Notes: generated by a model not told the origin, from the sequence alone. A stretch of 64,000 bases of DNA from Prochlorococcus marinus CUG1433 (GCA_017644425.1 JAEPLN010000001.1:248001-312000), one strand, 5' to 3'; counted from the first letter of the stretch, positions 18,157-26,012 are shown. Made by a program: numbers and translations.

Positions 18157-18540
18157 TTACTTGCCTTTTCTCCACAAACTCCTCCCTTTAATGAGATCCT
18201 CTATATTGGGCCAAGCTGCTATTAATTCTTTAAGTGCCTTTCTGTTAGGAGTATAGAAAACACATGACAATGCACTTATTACATAAAGTATGAACCATAA
18301 CTTACTTTCTGAATAAGCTAAAAACAGAGAGAAAAGAAAACTTCCAATAAAGAAAAAGAAAAATGACCTATTTATTATTTCTAATGGAGTTCTTTTAAGT
18401 CTGTAGAAATTAATCTTTTTAATATCTTCTTCAGTATCTTTCTGAAATTTACTTTCGTACGAATTAATTATTTCTTCTTCTAGAACTTTTTCATACTCTA
18501 AATTATCAATTGGATCGCTTTGATCCTTTTTATTTATCAT
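18157..18540 (-). CDS. membrane protein of unknown function, 127 aa
   Basis: A charged N-terminal half (residues 1-55) is followed by two hydrophobic segments (FFFFFIGSFLFSLFLAY and LWFILYVISALSCVFY). The C-terminus is cytoplasmic-looking (ELIAAWPNIEDLIKG). It is first in a three-gene row of small membrane-associated proteins. The family is not recognised. Confidence 0.65.
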   Translation of the reverse strand: MINKKDQSDPIDNLEYEKVLEEEIINSYESKFQKDTEEDIKKINFYRLKRTPLEIINRSFFFFFIGSFLFSLFLAYSESKLWFILYVISALSCVFYTPNRKALKELIAAWPNIEDLIKGRSLWRKGK

Positions 18541-18823
18541 TGGTATCTATAAAGTACAAATATGGTAACTAATTTAAGGTATTTTAAAAAGTATCAAATT
18601 TTATCTGTTAACTGGAGCTATACGAACAGATCATGGTTTTGAAAATACTTCAAGATTGTCCTATTTATGAAAGATAAATTAGTCAAAATATTCTTCTTGA
18701 TTTTCCCAAATCTATAGGTCATTTAAAACAATCACTTCTATAAACTTCATAGCATTAATTAAATTGAGAGGCAATATCTAAATCTAGAGTTAAAATAGTT
18801 TAGAGATTTTAATAATAATCTAT

Positions 18824-19135
18824 ATGCAAAGGTATTTGATTTCCTACGAATTTACTGATGGCGAGGATCAAGAAGAAGGGGCAGAAATGCTAATTAATTG
18901 GTATGAATCAGGCGGTCCCCAAAACAGACCTGAAAACTATGAGGTTCATTCTTGGATTTTTATGGTTCAAAATGGGATTGGACATTCTGTAGTAAGTGCA
19001 GATTCTCTTGAGACAATTTGGAAGCAATGGCATCCCTGGAGAAGGTTAATGGATATAAGTATTCAGCCGTGTATGGATCTTGATGAGACAGTCGGATTAT
19101 TCAAAAAACAAAAAATGAATACGCGGATAGTCTAA
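18824..19135 (+). CDS. DUF3303-like protein, 103 aa
   Basis: Soluble protein (MQRYLISYEFTDGEDQEEGA) with PENYEVHSWIFMV and WHPWRRLMDISIQPCMDL. The pattern resembles DUF3303 proteins common in marine picocyanobacteria; I am not certain of the family. It has a clear ATG start, and a gap of about 280 bp upstream (18541-18823) holds no supported feature. Confidence 0.6.
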   Translation: MQRYLISYEFTDGEDQEEGAEMLINWYESGGPQNRPENYEVHSWIFMVQNGIGHSVVSADSLETIWKQWHPWRRLMDISIQPCMDLDETVGLFKKQKMNTRIV

Positions 19136-19228
19136 AAGTATTTGACTTCCAAATATAAATTTCTTTTTAGTAGCACCTAATACTACATAAATATTTCACT
19201 GCGTTAAAAAGGAACAGATTAATTTTCC

Positions 19229-19423
19229 ATGATGAATGATTCTTATCACATTTACTTCAAAGGAGAAATTCTTTTCAAGAATTTAAGTAAAGATGAATTT
19301 GAATTTGTTTGGGGAAAACTCTATACATCTTATATAAATGCCCTAAATAAAGAACTAACCTACGAATTGATTAGCGAAAACAATATTATGGAGCCTGCCT
19401 TTAACCTTGAGCCATCTTACTAA
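19229..19423 (+). CDS. hypothetical protein, 64 aa
   Basis: Small soluble protein starting MMNDSYHIYFKGEILFKNLS. The strand-helix pattern and the phrase LSKDEFEFVWGKLYTSY resemble small conserved picocyanobacterial proteins of unknown function. There is no membrane segment. Confidence 0.55.
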   Translation: MMNDSYHIYFKGEILFKNLSKDEFEFVWGKLYTSYINALNKELTYELISENNIMEPAFNLEPSY

Positions 19424-19443
19424 ATCAAGAACTAAATCCTAGA

Positions 19444-19686
19444 TTATGAATAAAACAAGAAAAGCTGTCTATCTTTTATTTTGAGGTACTCTTTTTCTTC
19501 TTTAGTTATATCTAAAGCAATTTTATTTGCCTCAATTTCGACATTCGAACTATAAGTTTCAAAGTTTTCCACTCTTTTAAATAGGGCAACAATGCCAATA
19601 TCTGTTATGAACCAAATAAAGTGATCAGTTTCTCCAATTGGCTCCTCTTTTAAAGAGTCGATAATCAAATCACTTGTCGAATCCAT
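19444..19686 (-). CDS. hypothetical protein, 80 aa
   Basis: Small soluble protein, MDSTSDLIIDSLKEEPIGET at the start, with a hydrophobic strand (HFIWFITDIGIVALF) and an acidic C-terminal helix. It follows the 78-aa membrane protein gene by 22 bp on the same strand. The function is unknown. Confidence 0.5.
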   Translation of the reverse strand: MDSTSDLIIDSLKEEPIGETDHFIWFITDIGIVALFKRVENFETYSSNVEIEANKIALDITKEEKEYLKIKDRQLFLFYS

Positions 19687-19708
19687 TTAATTTTTCTGGG
19701 AGAGACTT

Positions 19709-19945
19709 TTAATTGCCCCCATTGCAATACCTTACCGCCTCTGAATTAGTACCACCATCTTCAATAATTTCGGCAACACATTTATTAAAAAGTTTAGACT
19801 CTTTTTTTACTGAACAGAATCCAAAAGCAATCGCAGCTAAAGCTATTGCAGATACAAAACTAGAACCAAGTTGTATAAAACCATAGGCAAACATAATGTT
19901 TTTCTTTCCAGAACATTTTTTTGAATCCTTTTTTTCTTCTGTCAT
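19709..19945 (-). CDS. small membrane protein, 78 aa
   Basis: One or two hydrophobic segments (IMFAYGFIQLGSSFVSAIAL and AAIAFGFCSV) lie between a basic N-terminus and a C-terminal part with three Cys (FCSV, KCVAEI, YCNGGN) that may be paired outside the cytoplasm. The family is unknown. Confidence 0.55.
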   Translation of the reverse strand: MTEEKKDSKKCSGKKNIMFAYGFIQLGSSFVSAIALAAIAFGFCSVKKESKLFNKCVAEIIEDGGTNSEAVRYCNGGN

Positions 19946-20109
19946 TTAAGTTTTTTTAACTAAATCAACCATATTTGATTAGTTCCAGGTTTGAGAAATT
20001 TTTACATAGAGAAAACCGAATTAAACAATTTATACTCAGCTATGACAAAAATTAAAAATTTCAAGTTTAGATTGATTTTTCTTCACTTTAATTTTTAATT
20101 TGATACATC

Positions 20110-20184
20110 ATGAAGAAAAAACTTTTTAAATTTTTTATCAACATGAGCTTCTGGTATAGATATTTTATCTTTTTAAAAAAGTAA
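20110..20184 (+). CDS. possible 24-aa basic peptide
   Basis: ATG-initiated frame of 24 codons, rich in Lys and Phe (MKKKLFKFFINMSFWYRYFI). There is no clear SD. It lies in the otherwise gene-free stretch 19946-20479; the AT-rich background makes such frames common, so support is weak. Confidence 0.25.
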   Translation: MKKKLFKFFINMSFWYRYFIFLKK

Positions 20185-20268
20185 TGATCCCATAGTTATA
20201 ACAAGAGATTATCTTACTTTTTAAACTATATTTTATTTTTTTTTGATGAAGTATTAATACTTAAAAAG

Positions 20269-20419
20269 TTTTCCAGAAAAGCTTGTTTTGATAATGCTCC
20301 CGAAGAGTTATCCACTTTTTAAGCGTTTTTCAACAGGGTTTTCCACAATATGTTGATTAAATTTAGATTTCTATGTGCAAAATAAAATATTATCTTCTTT
20401 TAAGAAAAAACTATCCACA
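20269..20419 (+). promoter_or_regulatory. cluster of DnaA-box-like sites
   Basis: Five same-strand sites resemble the DnaA box TTATCCACA: TTTTCCAGA (20269), TTATCCACT (20308), TTTTCAACA (20327), TTTTCCACA (20339, exact to TTWTNCACA) and CTATCCACA (20411). A very AT-rich tract lies just upstream (20220-20250). This could be a DnaA-titration or origin-like element. Replication genes are not nearby, so oriC itself is not claimed. Confidence 0.45.
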
Positions 20420-20479
20420 AATTATTTTTGGAATCACTATGATCTCAAATGTCTTTTAAATAATTTAGGGACAAATCTT

Positions 20480-20605
20480 ATGAATCTAAATGATACAAAA
20501 AAGGATCTAACTCCCGAAATAAAAAAAGAGTTGGAAAAATCTAAGCTAGAAGTTCTTACCAATGAAAATGATTTTTTAGTAAAAAATCTCAAAAAGCCTG
20601 GATGA
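20480..20605 (+). CDS. hypothetical protein, 41 aa
   Basis: Small charged helical protein (MNLNDTKKDLTPEIKKELEK at the start). The frame is open back to a GTG at 20375, but the added N-terminus crosses the last DnaA-like box and looks less protein-like, so I start at ATG 20480. The function is unknown. Confidence 0.45.
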   Translation: MNLNDTKKDLTPEIKKELEKSKLEVLTNENDFLVKNLKKPG

Positions 20606-20898
20606 TTTACTAGAGCTAAAACATATTCTTAAAAAATAAAACTTCAAAAATTCCTTTCTAGGTCGAAAGAATTTTCTCTTTAATGATTACCCAAATATAT
20701 TTTTTAATTTATCAAATATAAAATTTCTATTAAATATACAAGTAAATACTCAAGAGACCAAACGTATAAAGCAAATCCTAGTTATATTAAAAGAATCTCA
20801 ACAAGAGATCAGATCAGAAATATAAACGGAAAATTTCTAGTTTTTTAATTATATAAAAAATTATTTTCCTCCACTCGAATCATTGTCTCTACCAAAAT

Positions 20899-21150
20899 AT
20901 GAATACTCAAGAACTAAAAGTCAATTATAAAACTCTCTTAAATAAGGCTGCTCAAGCAAACGGTCGTAAAGAAACTGTTTCTTACTTAAATCGTGCTGCT
21001 AAAATCAAGTCAAAACTTTACTCAACTTCTAAAGTAAATTGCTTTAGATGTAATGGAGCTGGTTTCCTAAGAATTTCATTAGATGAAACTAAAACCTGTT
21101 TATCTTGTTATGGGAAGGGATTCTTAATAAAAGAAAATCAGCAGCTTTAA
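20899..21150 (+). CDS. DnaJ-like zinc-finger protein, 83 aa
   Basis: The N-terminal half is helical (residues 1-45). The C-terminal half has two CxxCxGxG-type repeats (CFRCNGAGF and CLSCYGKGF), the zinc-binding pattern of the DnaJ central domain. No J domain is present. It could assist folding or redox control of a partner; that is inference. The ATG is clear. The gap upstream (20606-20898) shows no supported feature. Confidence 0.7.
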   Translation: MNTQELKVNYKTLLNKAAQANGRKETVSYLNRAAKIKSKLYSTSKVNCFRCNGAGFLRISLDETKTCLSCYGKGFLIKENQQL

Positions 21151-21167
21151 AACAATTTGATTTATAA

Positions 21168-21323
21168 ATGAAAGATCTCATTCAATCTCACAAAAAATTA
21201 ATTAAGTCAGTAAAAGAGCAAATGGGATTTTCTGATTATGGGATGTACTGGTTGGCTTTCCTGGAAGGGGGTATAACTATATGGTTGCTTGATAGAATAT
21301 TTTTCCACTGGTTAAAGTTTTAA
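21168..21323 (+). CDS. small membrane protein, 51 aa
   Basis: An ATG at 21168, 17 bp after the zinc-finger gene, opens a 51-aa frame. One hydrophobic stretch (YWLAFLEGGITIWLL) sits near the C-terminus. LAFLEGG also occurs, as FFLEGG, in the 76-aa protein at 27056. The family is unknown. Confidence 0.55.
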   Translation: MKDLIQSHKKLIKSVKEQMGFSDYGMYWLAFLEGGITIWLLDRIFFHWLKF

Positions 21324-21413
21324 TTTTTATTTTTGTCAAAAAAATTTTGCAGGTATTAAATAAATTAATTTATCGAAACCATTTAAAAAGTTGTAGCATA
21401 GTAAAAAACCAAT

Positions 21414-21641
21414 ATGCAATTACTGGGATTAATTCTTCTTCTAGCTAGTAGCTGGTACCTATGGAAATTAACATCAAACTTTCTTGATGAACCAACAAAA
21501 AAAGAGCTGACAAATAGTTTTAATAATCTCAAAAATAAATTATCTGAAGGGAAACAAAACCTCTCTAAAGCAAAAATAAGTGAAGCTTGGGAAAAATACA
21601 AAGAAGAAGGTGGAGCTTTATCTAATAAAGAAAAAAGCTAG
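21414..21641 (+). CDS. small membrane protein, 75 aa
   Basis: An N-terminal anchor (LLGLILLLASSWYLWKL) is followed by a Lys-rich helical soluble part (KKELTNSFNNLKNKLSEGKQ). It is first of four tightly coupled small genes; its TAG shares one base with the next GTG. The function is unknown. Confidence 0.65.
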   Translation: MQLLGLILLLASSWYLWKLTSNFLDEPTKKELTNSFNNLKNKLSEGKQNLSKAKISEAWEKYKEEGGALSNKEKS

Positions 21642-21895
21642 TGGACTTTTTTATTATTACAAGTCTCACTAAAGATATTTCTAGAATTGATCTAATTGGT
21701 ATTTTGATTGGTCATTTAATTTTTGGTGTTGCATTGACACAGATTTTAGATTGGACGTGGTTAAAAAACCTTATGAGTGAAGAAGATAAAACAAGGATGC
21801 TTAAAAGCTATACATGGAAAGACTTATTAGTAGATGCAGCAATTGTTACGGTAGTTCTAGGAATAATCTTTTTGATAATTAGCATTTTTCTATAA
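21641..21895 (+). CDS. membrane protein, 84 aa
   Basis: Starts at a GTG that overlaps the previous stop (TAGTG). It has two hydrophobic segments (LIGILIGHLIFGVALTQIL and LLVDAAIVTVVLGIIFLIIS) around a charged loop (LMSEEDKTRMLKSYTWKD). It is second in the coupled row. The family is not recognised. Confidence 0.65.
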   Translation: MDFFIITSLTKDISRIDLIGILIGHLIFGVALTQILDWTWLKNLMSEEDKTRMLKSYTWKDLLVDAAIVTVVLGIIFLIISIFL

Positions 21896-21985
21896 ATGAA
21901 CGTGACTTACATCCTTTTAGTTTTTTTAATGATGTCAATTGTGATTTTCACTCAAATAATCAATTCTTCCGATAAATCAATATAA
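21896..21985 (+). CDS. 29-aa single-span membrane peptide
   Basis: The ATG abuts the stop of the 84-aa gene. The peptide is almost all one hydrophobic span (VTYILLVFLMMSIVIFTQII) with a short polar tail. Its size is like the small subunits of photosystems or the b6f complex, but it matches none that I know. Confidence 0.5.
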   Translation: MNVTYILLVFLMMSIVIFTQIINSSDKSI

Positions 21986-22087
21986 ATGACAGAAGTAACA
22001 AGCAATTCCTCAAGTGGGTGGTACTTAATTGCTTTGGTAAGCACTTTATCTTTTTTAGCCTTAATTTACTTTGGCCAAAAAAAGTAG
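21986..22087 (+). CDS. 33-aa single-span membrane peptide
   Basis: The ATG abuts the stop of the 29-aa peptide. A polar N-terminus (MTEVTSNSSSG) precedes a span (WYLIALVSTLSFLALIYFG) ending in QKK. It is last of the coupled row and lies just before a strong hairpin at 22122. Confidence 0.5.
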   Translation: MTEVTSNSSSGWYLIALVSTLSFLALIYFGQKK

Positions 22088-22121
22088 ATTAAATTTTGAA
22101 GGACTATTCAAATTCATAAAA

Positions 22122-22156
22122 AAAAGCTCTGCAACTACTTGAGATGCAGAGCTTTT
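22122..22156 (-). terminator. hairpin terminator, stronger on minus strand
   Basis: AAAAGCTCTGCA and TGCAGAGCTTTT form a perfect 12-bp stem with an 11-nt loop. Read on the minus strand it is followed by eight T, so it ends the transcript of the small ORF at 22175-22297. On the plus strand only four T follow, so it may also end the small-membrane-protein row. Confidence 0.8.
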
Positions 22157-22174
22157 GATAATTAAGTGATTGAT

Positions 22175-22297
22175 TTATATAAATCTATTGATGATGAAAC
22201 CTTTTTTCTTAATTAAAGAAAAAGAGACCGATGAATGTGATGAAGATACTGAATTCACGGTCCCTTTGATAACCGCATTTTTCGGTAGATACGACAA
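22175..22297 (-). CDS. 40-aa ORF with perfect SD, TTG start
   Basis: AAAGGAGGTGAT (plus-strand 22301-22312) is a full anti-16S match, and it lies 7 nt before a TTG that opens a 40-codon frame (MSYLPKNAVIKGTVNSVSSS at the start). The peptide is Ser- and Lys-rich with no membrane span. A strong terminator follows the stop by about 20 bp. A shorter GTG frame overlaps the SD. It may be a tiny gene or a regulatory RNA with a reading frame. Confidence 0.5.
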   Translation of the reverse strand: MSYLPKNAVIKGTVNSVSSSHSSVSFSLIKKKGFIINRFI

Positions 22298-22429
22298 TGA
22301 ATCACCTCCTTTACTAATGTTTTTTTAAAGATAACTAAAAGAATTAAACAAGGAAAGAAATACGTTAAAAATTTAAAAGTTTTTTAACAAATCTAAGATA
22401 TAAATCTCATCAATACAAAGGTAAAGATA

Positions 22430-23095
22430 TCACCAGGGCAAAATTTCTCCGTTGGAATGCCAAAACATCCCCGAATTATTTTTATTTAAAGAATCAATAC
22501 GTTTTAAAAGGCCATTTGCTGATTCTTCAGGACTAATTCCATTACTTGTAAAGCCAGTCATTCTTGTACTTACTAACCCAGGATGCAAAATAGCTACATA
22601 AATATCTTCTCTTGATAAATCTATGGAAAGTGATTTTGCTGCCATAGACAAGGCTACCTTAGACATCCTGTAACCATAAGAACTTCCTGATGTATTATCT
22701 TCAATAGACCCCATTCTACTTGTGATAAAAGCAACTTTAGAAGATCTTTTTAAAAGATGTCTAAGTGATTGAGTCATACATATTGGGCTCAATGCATTAA
22801 CTTCAAATTGACGCAAAATACTTTTCTTATCTAAGTTTTCGAAAGAATTAAATTCATAAATTCCTGCATTATGAATTAAGCAATCTAAACTAACTCCAGA
22901 TAGTTTTTTACACAAATTTGTTATCGACTCATCAGAAGAAATTTCTATATTCTCTTCAATTCTTACTCCTAAATCTCTAAGTTCTTTTGAAGCTTTCCTA
23001 CATGTTGCAATTACATTATCTCCCCTCTTATGAATTTGCCTACATAGTTCTAATCCAATACCCCTATTTGATCCTGTAATTAGATAAGTCGACAT
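22430..23095 (-). CDS. short-chain dehydrogenase/reductase
   Basis: A 221-aa SDR. The cofactor motif TGSNRGIG is at residues 7-14, followed by NAG (HNAGIYEF near residue 75), a catalytic Ser (ITSRMGS), and the YRMSK form of the YxxxK active site. The substrate is unknown. It is NAD(P)-dependent by family. The ATG start and length fit the classical group. It stands alone on its strand. Confidence 0.88.
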   Translation of the reverse strand: MSTYLITGSNRGIGLELCRQIHKRGDNVIATCRKASKELRDLGVRIEENIEISSDESITNLCKKLSGVSLDCLIHNAGIYEFNSFENLDKKSILRQFEVNALSPICMTQSLRHLLKRSSKVAFITSRMGSIEDNTSGSSYGYRMSKVALSMAAKSLSIDLSREDIYVAILHPGLVSTRMTGFTSNGISPEESANGLLKRIDSLNKNNSGMFWHSNGEILPW

Positions 23096-23269
23096 CTCTA
23101 AACAAAAAAATAAAAAATCAATCTAAATCCAAATATAAAAGAAAACGAACTAGAAAAAGAAAAAATTTATAAAATTCCTTATTAGATTTTTTAAGGTTAT
23201 GATAGTTTATGAATTTTAAAAGATTTTATAAAAGAAAACAAAGATATTTTTATAATCAAAATTTAATGT

Positions 23270-23476
23270 ATGGAAATTTTCAATCAAGAATTTTTACAAG
23301 AGATTATTAGGTTAACTTGGAGAAATCCTGCTTTTATGGCTATAGCTATTGCATTAGTCTGGCTTATCCCACAATTATTTATCAGTAAAATAATGGCAAA
23401 AAAATATGAACAACGAAAAATAGAAATTCAGAAAAATAAAATTCAGAAGCTTTATCCAACCAATACTCCTAAATAA
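23270..23476 (+). CDS. small membrane protein, 68 aa
   Basis: One hydrophobic span (FMAIAIALVWLIPQLFIS) is followed by a basic tail (KIMAKKYEQRKIEIQKNK). It is the first of a run of small plus-strand genes to 24755. The family is unknown. Confidence 0.55.
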   Translation: MEIFNQEFLQEIIRLTWRNPAFMAIAIALVWLIPQLFISKIMAKKYEQRKIEIQKNKIQKLYPTNTPK

Positions 23477-23535
23477 GATTTTTATTTATAAGATAATCTA
23501 ATAAATCAAAAATATTTTTTGGATCTAAGTAAAAT

Positions 23536-23706
23536 ATGACTTACAAAATAATTAGAATTGATGGGAAAGACGATGAATTAACCATTCAAAGTTTTGATAA
23601 GTATTCAGATGCATATGATTTGTTAGAGAAACTATATGGAGATTTATGTTGTTCAGATGCTGATTATGGGGATATAACCTATTACGATATTGTAGAAAAT
23701 AATTGA
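23536..23706 (+). CDS. hypothetical protein, 56 aa
   Basis: Acidic soluble protein (MTYKIIRIDGKDDELTIQSF) with a DLCCSDADYGD segment bearing adjacent Cys. A strand-helix-strand layout is likely. It is followed 10 bp later by the 69-aa gene. The function is unknown. Confidence 0.5.
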   Translation: MTYKIIRIDGKDDELTIQSFDKYSDAYDLLEKLYGDLCCSDADYGDITYYDIVENN

Positions 23707-23716
23707 AAAAATATTA

Positions 23717-23926
23717 ATGGAGAATAAGAAATGGGCTCCCTCCCAAGAAGAAAATTTAGGAGTAATAACGAGTGTATATGAATTCATTAAAGAAGAACTT
23801 TTAGAACTTCAAAAAACAACTGGATGTCCCGATTCATTTATTTATGATTTTATTGGCAAAATTCAGAATGAATGGCATACTGAATCTTGCCACTCCATAG
23901 TTAGAAATAAAAAAAGGGTAAATTAG
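23717..23926 (+). CDS. hypothetical protein, 69 aa
   Basis: Small helical protein with GCPDSFIYDFIGKIQNEW and a C-terminal CHS. It resembles the 60-aa protein at 25659 in layout (helix, polar loop, NEW tryptophan motif) and may be a distant paralogue; the match is short. The function is unknown. Confidence 0.5.
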   Translation: MENKKWAPSQEENLGVITSVYEFIKEELLELQKTTGCPDSFIYDFIGKIQNEWHTESCHSIVRNKKRVN

Positions 23927-23993
23927 AAAATATTAAATCTTCAACTCAAATTTGTTAATCTTTAATATAATTTGAATTTTAAAATATTAATGC

Positions 23994-24080
23994 ATGATTA
24001 TTAGAATACTAGGTATCGTACTTATCCTTGGTACTGTTGCATATTATGGTTTAGTCTTGACTGGGCAAAGCAACCTTTAG
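23994..24080 (+). CDS. 28-aa membrane peptide
   Basis: The ATG opens a 28-codon frame that is mostly one hydrophobic span (IIRILGIVLILGTVAYYGLV) with the short tail TGQSNL. The layout is like small photosynthetic subunits, but it is not one that I recognise. Confidence 0.45.
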   Translation: MIIRILGIVLILGTVAYYGLVLTGQSNL

Positions 24081-24100
24081 TTTTTTCTCTTAAAGTTTTC

Positions 24101-24313
24101 ATGAAATGGCCTCCTACTCTTTGTTGGACAGCACCAAAAACTATCAATGGTAATAGGCATTTTCAAGTTAAAGCTTATGGTGGTAAAAATGAAGATAGAT
24201 GGGTTGATATTTTTCCTACCAAAAATAAAAAAGATATTAAAAGGATCTCATGGGCAAAACTAAAATCAGAATGGACTACTGGATGGTCAAGACTCCCAAA
24301 TGATAAAGATTAG
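24101..24313 (+). CDS. TIGR02450-like Trp-rich protein
   Basis: A 70-aa protein with six Trp. The order KWPPTLCWTA, NGNRHFQVK, ISWAKLK and WTTGW fits the Trp-rich family TIGR02450 as I recall it (SKWTA, RHFxV, WxxLK, GW). The function is unknown; such proteins occur widely in marine cyanobacteria and gammaproteobacteria. Confidence 0.7.
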   Translation: MKWPPTLCWTAPKTINGNRHFQVKAYGGKNEDRWVDIFPTKNKKDIKRISWAKLKSEWTTGWSRLPNDKD

Positions 24314-24411
24314 TTTGTTTATGTAAACAAATATTATTAACCAGAAAACTGTAAAAAATAATACCTAATACAAAAAAAATAACTTCTAAAATTTTAAAAA
24401 ATTAGTTTAAT

Positions 24412-24585
24412 ATGAAGCCAGAACCGAAGAAAAAACTGCCTAATAAAAAAGTTATAAGTTCAGCAAAATTTGAGGCCAAAGAACAATTCACAAAATCTGC
24501 ATTAGAAAATTTAAAAACAGAAAATGAAAGACTTGTTAATTCACTAAAAAAATCTGGGGAGATTAAAGAATCAAAAAGAAAATAG
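24412..24585 (+). CDS. basic hypothetical protein, 57 aa
   Basis: A very Lys-rich protein (MKPEPKKKLPNKKVISSAKF) with a helix in the second half (LENLKTENERLVNSLKKS). No membrane span is present. Nucleic-acid binding is possible from charge alone. The ATG start follows an AT-rich leader. Confidence 0.5.
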   Translation: MKPEPKKKLPNKKVISSAKFEAKEQFTKSALENLKTENERLVNSLKKSGEIKESKRK

Positions 24586-24635
24586 ACTCCAGTATTTAAA
24601 AATTTTTATTATTATAGAAATTTATATATTGGGAA

Positions 24636-24755
24636 ATGATTGAAAAAATCTCTCTAGCAAATTCTCATTTACCTCAACTTATTGGGTTCGTTTTGATGTC
24701 AATTGGATATACATTAGGCAATAAATTCTACCTTCCGGAAATCAAACAAAAATAA
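24636..24755 (+). CDS. 39-aa membrane peptide
   Basis: A short frame with one hydrophobic span (QLIGFVLMSIGYTLG) between polar ends. The ATG is at 24636. The family is not recognised. Confidence 0.45.
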   Translation: MIEKISLANSHLPQLIGFVLMSIGYTLGNKFYLPEIKQK

Positions 24756-25105
24756 TAATTTCTAGTTATTAAAAATATTTAAATAAATAACTTTGAAAAT
24801 ATATTCCTTATAAAAATTTTTAATATTTTATCTGATTTAAAGTAAAAAACTTAAATCTAATTCTGTTTCAATTAAGACTAGTCTTAAGATATTTTTGATA
24901 CATAAATGTAACAGTAAAGTACTTAAAAATGTGAAATCCAAAGAAAAAGTAAGAATTCATACTAATTTTTTTTAAATATGTTACATTCATTAATAATTCA
25001 AGTTAAGGTTTCCTCTTTCAATAAAGCAGAAATTAGGAAATGTTTGATGTATAAAAATGTCATTTATTCTTTGGCTTACTAATTCATCACATATGAAATC
25101 TAAAA
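24756..25105. other. intergenic region upstream of hli
   Basis: This 350-bp stretch has no frame I can support. It is AT-rich and must contain the promoter of the Hli gene, but I could not fix one with confidence. Confidence 0.4.
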
Positions 25106-25360
25106 ATGGATGCACTTACTAGTTTTATAGTTGTTATCATCGCAATTACAATTCAATTCTCTTTATACGCCATCAAAAGGTTGCAGGAACCTTTAGAACC
25201 AAATTATTTGATAGATAAAAATTCGAAAAAAAATAAAAACTATATGGGTAAATTTTGGAAAAATGCGGAAATAACAAATGGGAGATTAGCTATGATTGGT
25301 TTTTTAGCTTTGATAATAAACTACGGTTTTTTTGGGTGGATAATACCTGGTTTTATTTAA
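25106..25360 (+). CDS. hli: high-light-inducible protein (Hli)
   Basis: An 84-aa protein of the one-helix chlorophyll a/b-binding family. The signature AEITNGRLAMIGFLALI, with the chlorophyll-binding E..NGR..M, lies at about residues 53-69. The first 20 residues are also hydrophobic. Family members sit in the thylakoid and protect photosystems or newly made chlorophyll during stress. Multiple hli copies are typical of high-light Prochlorococcus. Confidence 0.9.
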   Translation: MDALTSFIVVIIAITIQFSLYAIKRLQEPLEPNYLIDKNSKKNKNYMGKFWKNAEITNGRLAMIGFLALIINYGFFGWIIPGFI

Positions 25361-25454
25361 GCTATCAAAACATTAAGGTCTTAAAGAAAAAATCTCTTGT
25401 TCAAAACAAACTCTCCTTTTAAAAAAAAAATTTTTATTATAAGTAAAAAAGCAA

Positions 25455-25652
25455 TTGAGTAATTCTGATTTTGATAAGAATGGATTAGATAGCTATGGAA
25501 TACATTGGCTTCAATATGCTGCTTTTGCTGTATCTGGTTTTGCTATTTTTACAACCTGGGCATTTTTTTATGATGAAAGATTCCACAACTTTGTAATGAA
25601 TATTTTCAGGGTTATTAACTGCAGTGGGTTCAACTGTAATGGAGCATTTTAA
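25455..25652 (+). CDS. small membrane protein, 65 aa, TTG start
   Basis: A single span (WLQYAAFAVSGFAIFTTWAF) is followed by a short tail with CSGFNCNGAF. No ATG lies in frame before the span, so the TTG at 25455 is the most likely start. It is 6 bp from the next gene. The function is unknown. Confidence 0.5.
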   Translation: MSNSDFDKNGLDSYGIHWLQYAAFAVSGFAIFTTWAFFYDERFHNFVMNIFRVINCSGFNCNGAF

Positions 25653-25658
25653 AATTCT

Positions 25659-25841
25659 ATGGCTAATCCAGATCAAAAAACAATATTAATTGATAATGCT
25701 TTTGAGGAAATAAAAAACATTTGTATAAATCTTCAAAAAGATACTGATGCTTCGAATTCAGAACTTAAAAGTCTACTAAAACTAATTATTAATGAATGGG
25801 AAGAAAAAGAAGAACAAAAAACTGGTTTTGGATTCAGGTAA
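25659..25841 (+). CDS. hypothetical protein, 60 aa
   Basis: Small helical protein (MANPDQKTILIDNAFEEIKN) with LIINEWEEKEEQKTGFG at its end. It closely follows the 65-aa membrane protein and is probably co-transcribed. The function is unknown. Confidence 0.5.
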   Translation: MANPDQKTILIDNAFEEIKNICINLQKDTDASNSELKSLLKLIINEWEEKEEQKTGFGFR

Positions 25842-25957
25842 GGTTAGCCACTTTCTAAGAAGAGACTTAGGCCTAAAATCATTTTAATATGAACAGATTT
25901 TTTACTTTTAAAATTTAATACTTAATAATTTACATTTTTTAGAAAGAAATTAAAAAA

Positions 25958-25985
25958 GAATGAATCTCAAATAAAAGATTCATTC
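25958..25985 (-). terminator. rho-independent terminator
   Basis: GAATGAATCT and AGATTCATTC form a perfect 10-bp stem with an 8-nt loop. On the minus strand it is followed by six T (plus-strand A-run 25952-25957), so it ends the short transcript of the 13-codon ORF at 26013-26054. Confidence 0.8.
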
Positions 25986-26012
25986 CAGATTTAGCATTAG
26001 TTTTATTTAGAT

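Noticed and set aside
22301-22312. ATCACCTCCTTT on the plus strand equals the 3' tail of 16S rRNA.
   Set aside because: No other rRNA sequence is nearby; it is the complement of a perfect SD on the minus strand.
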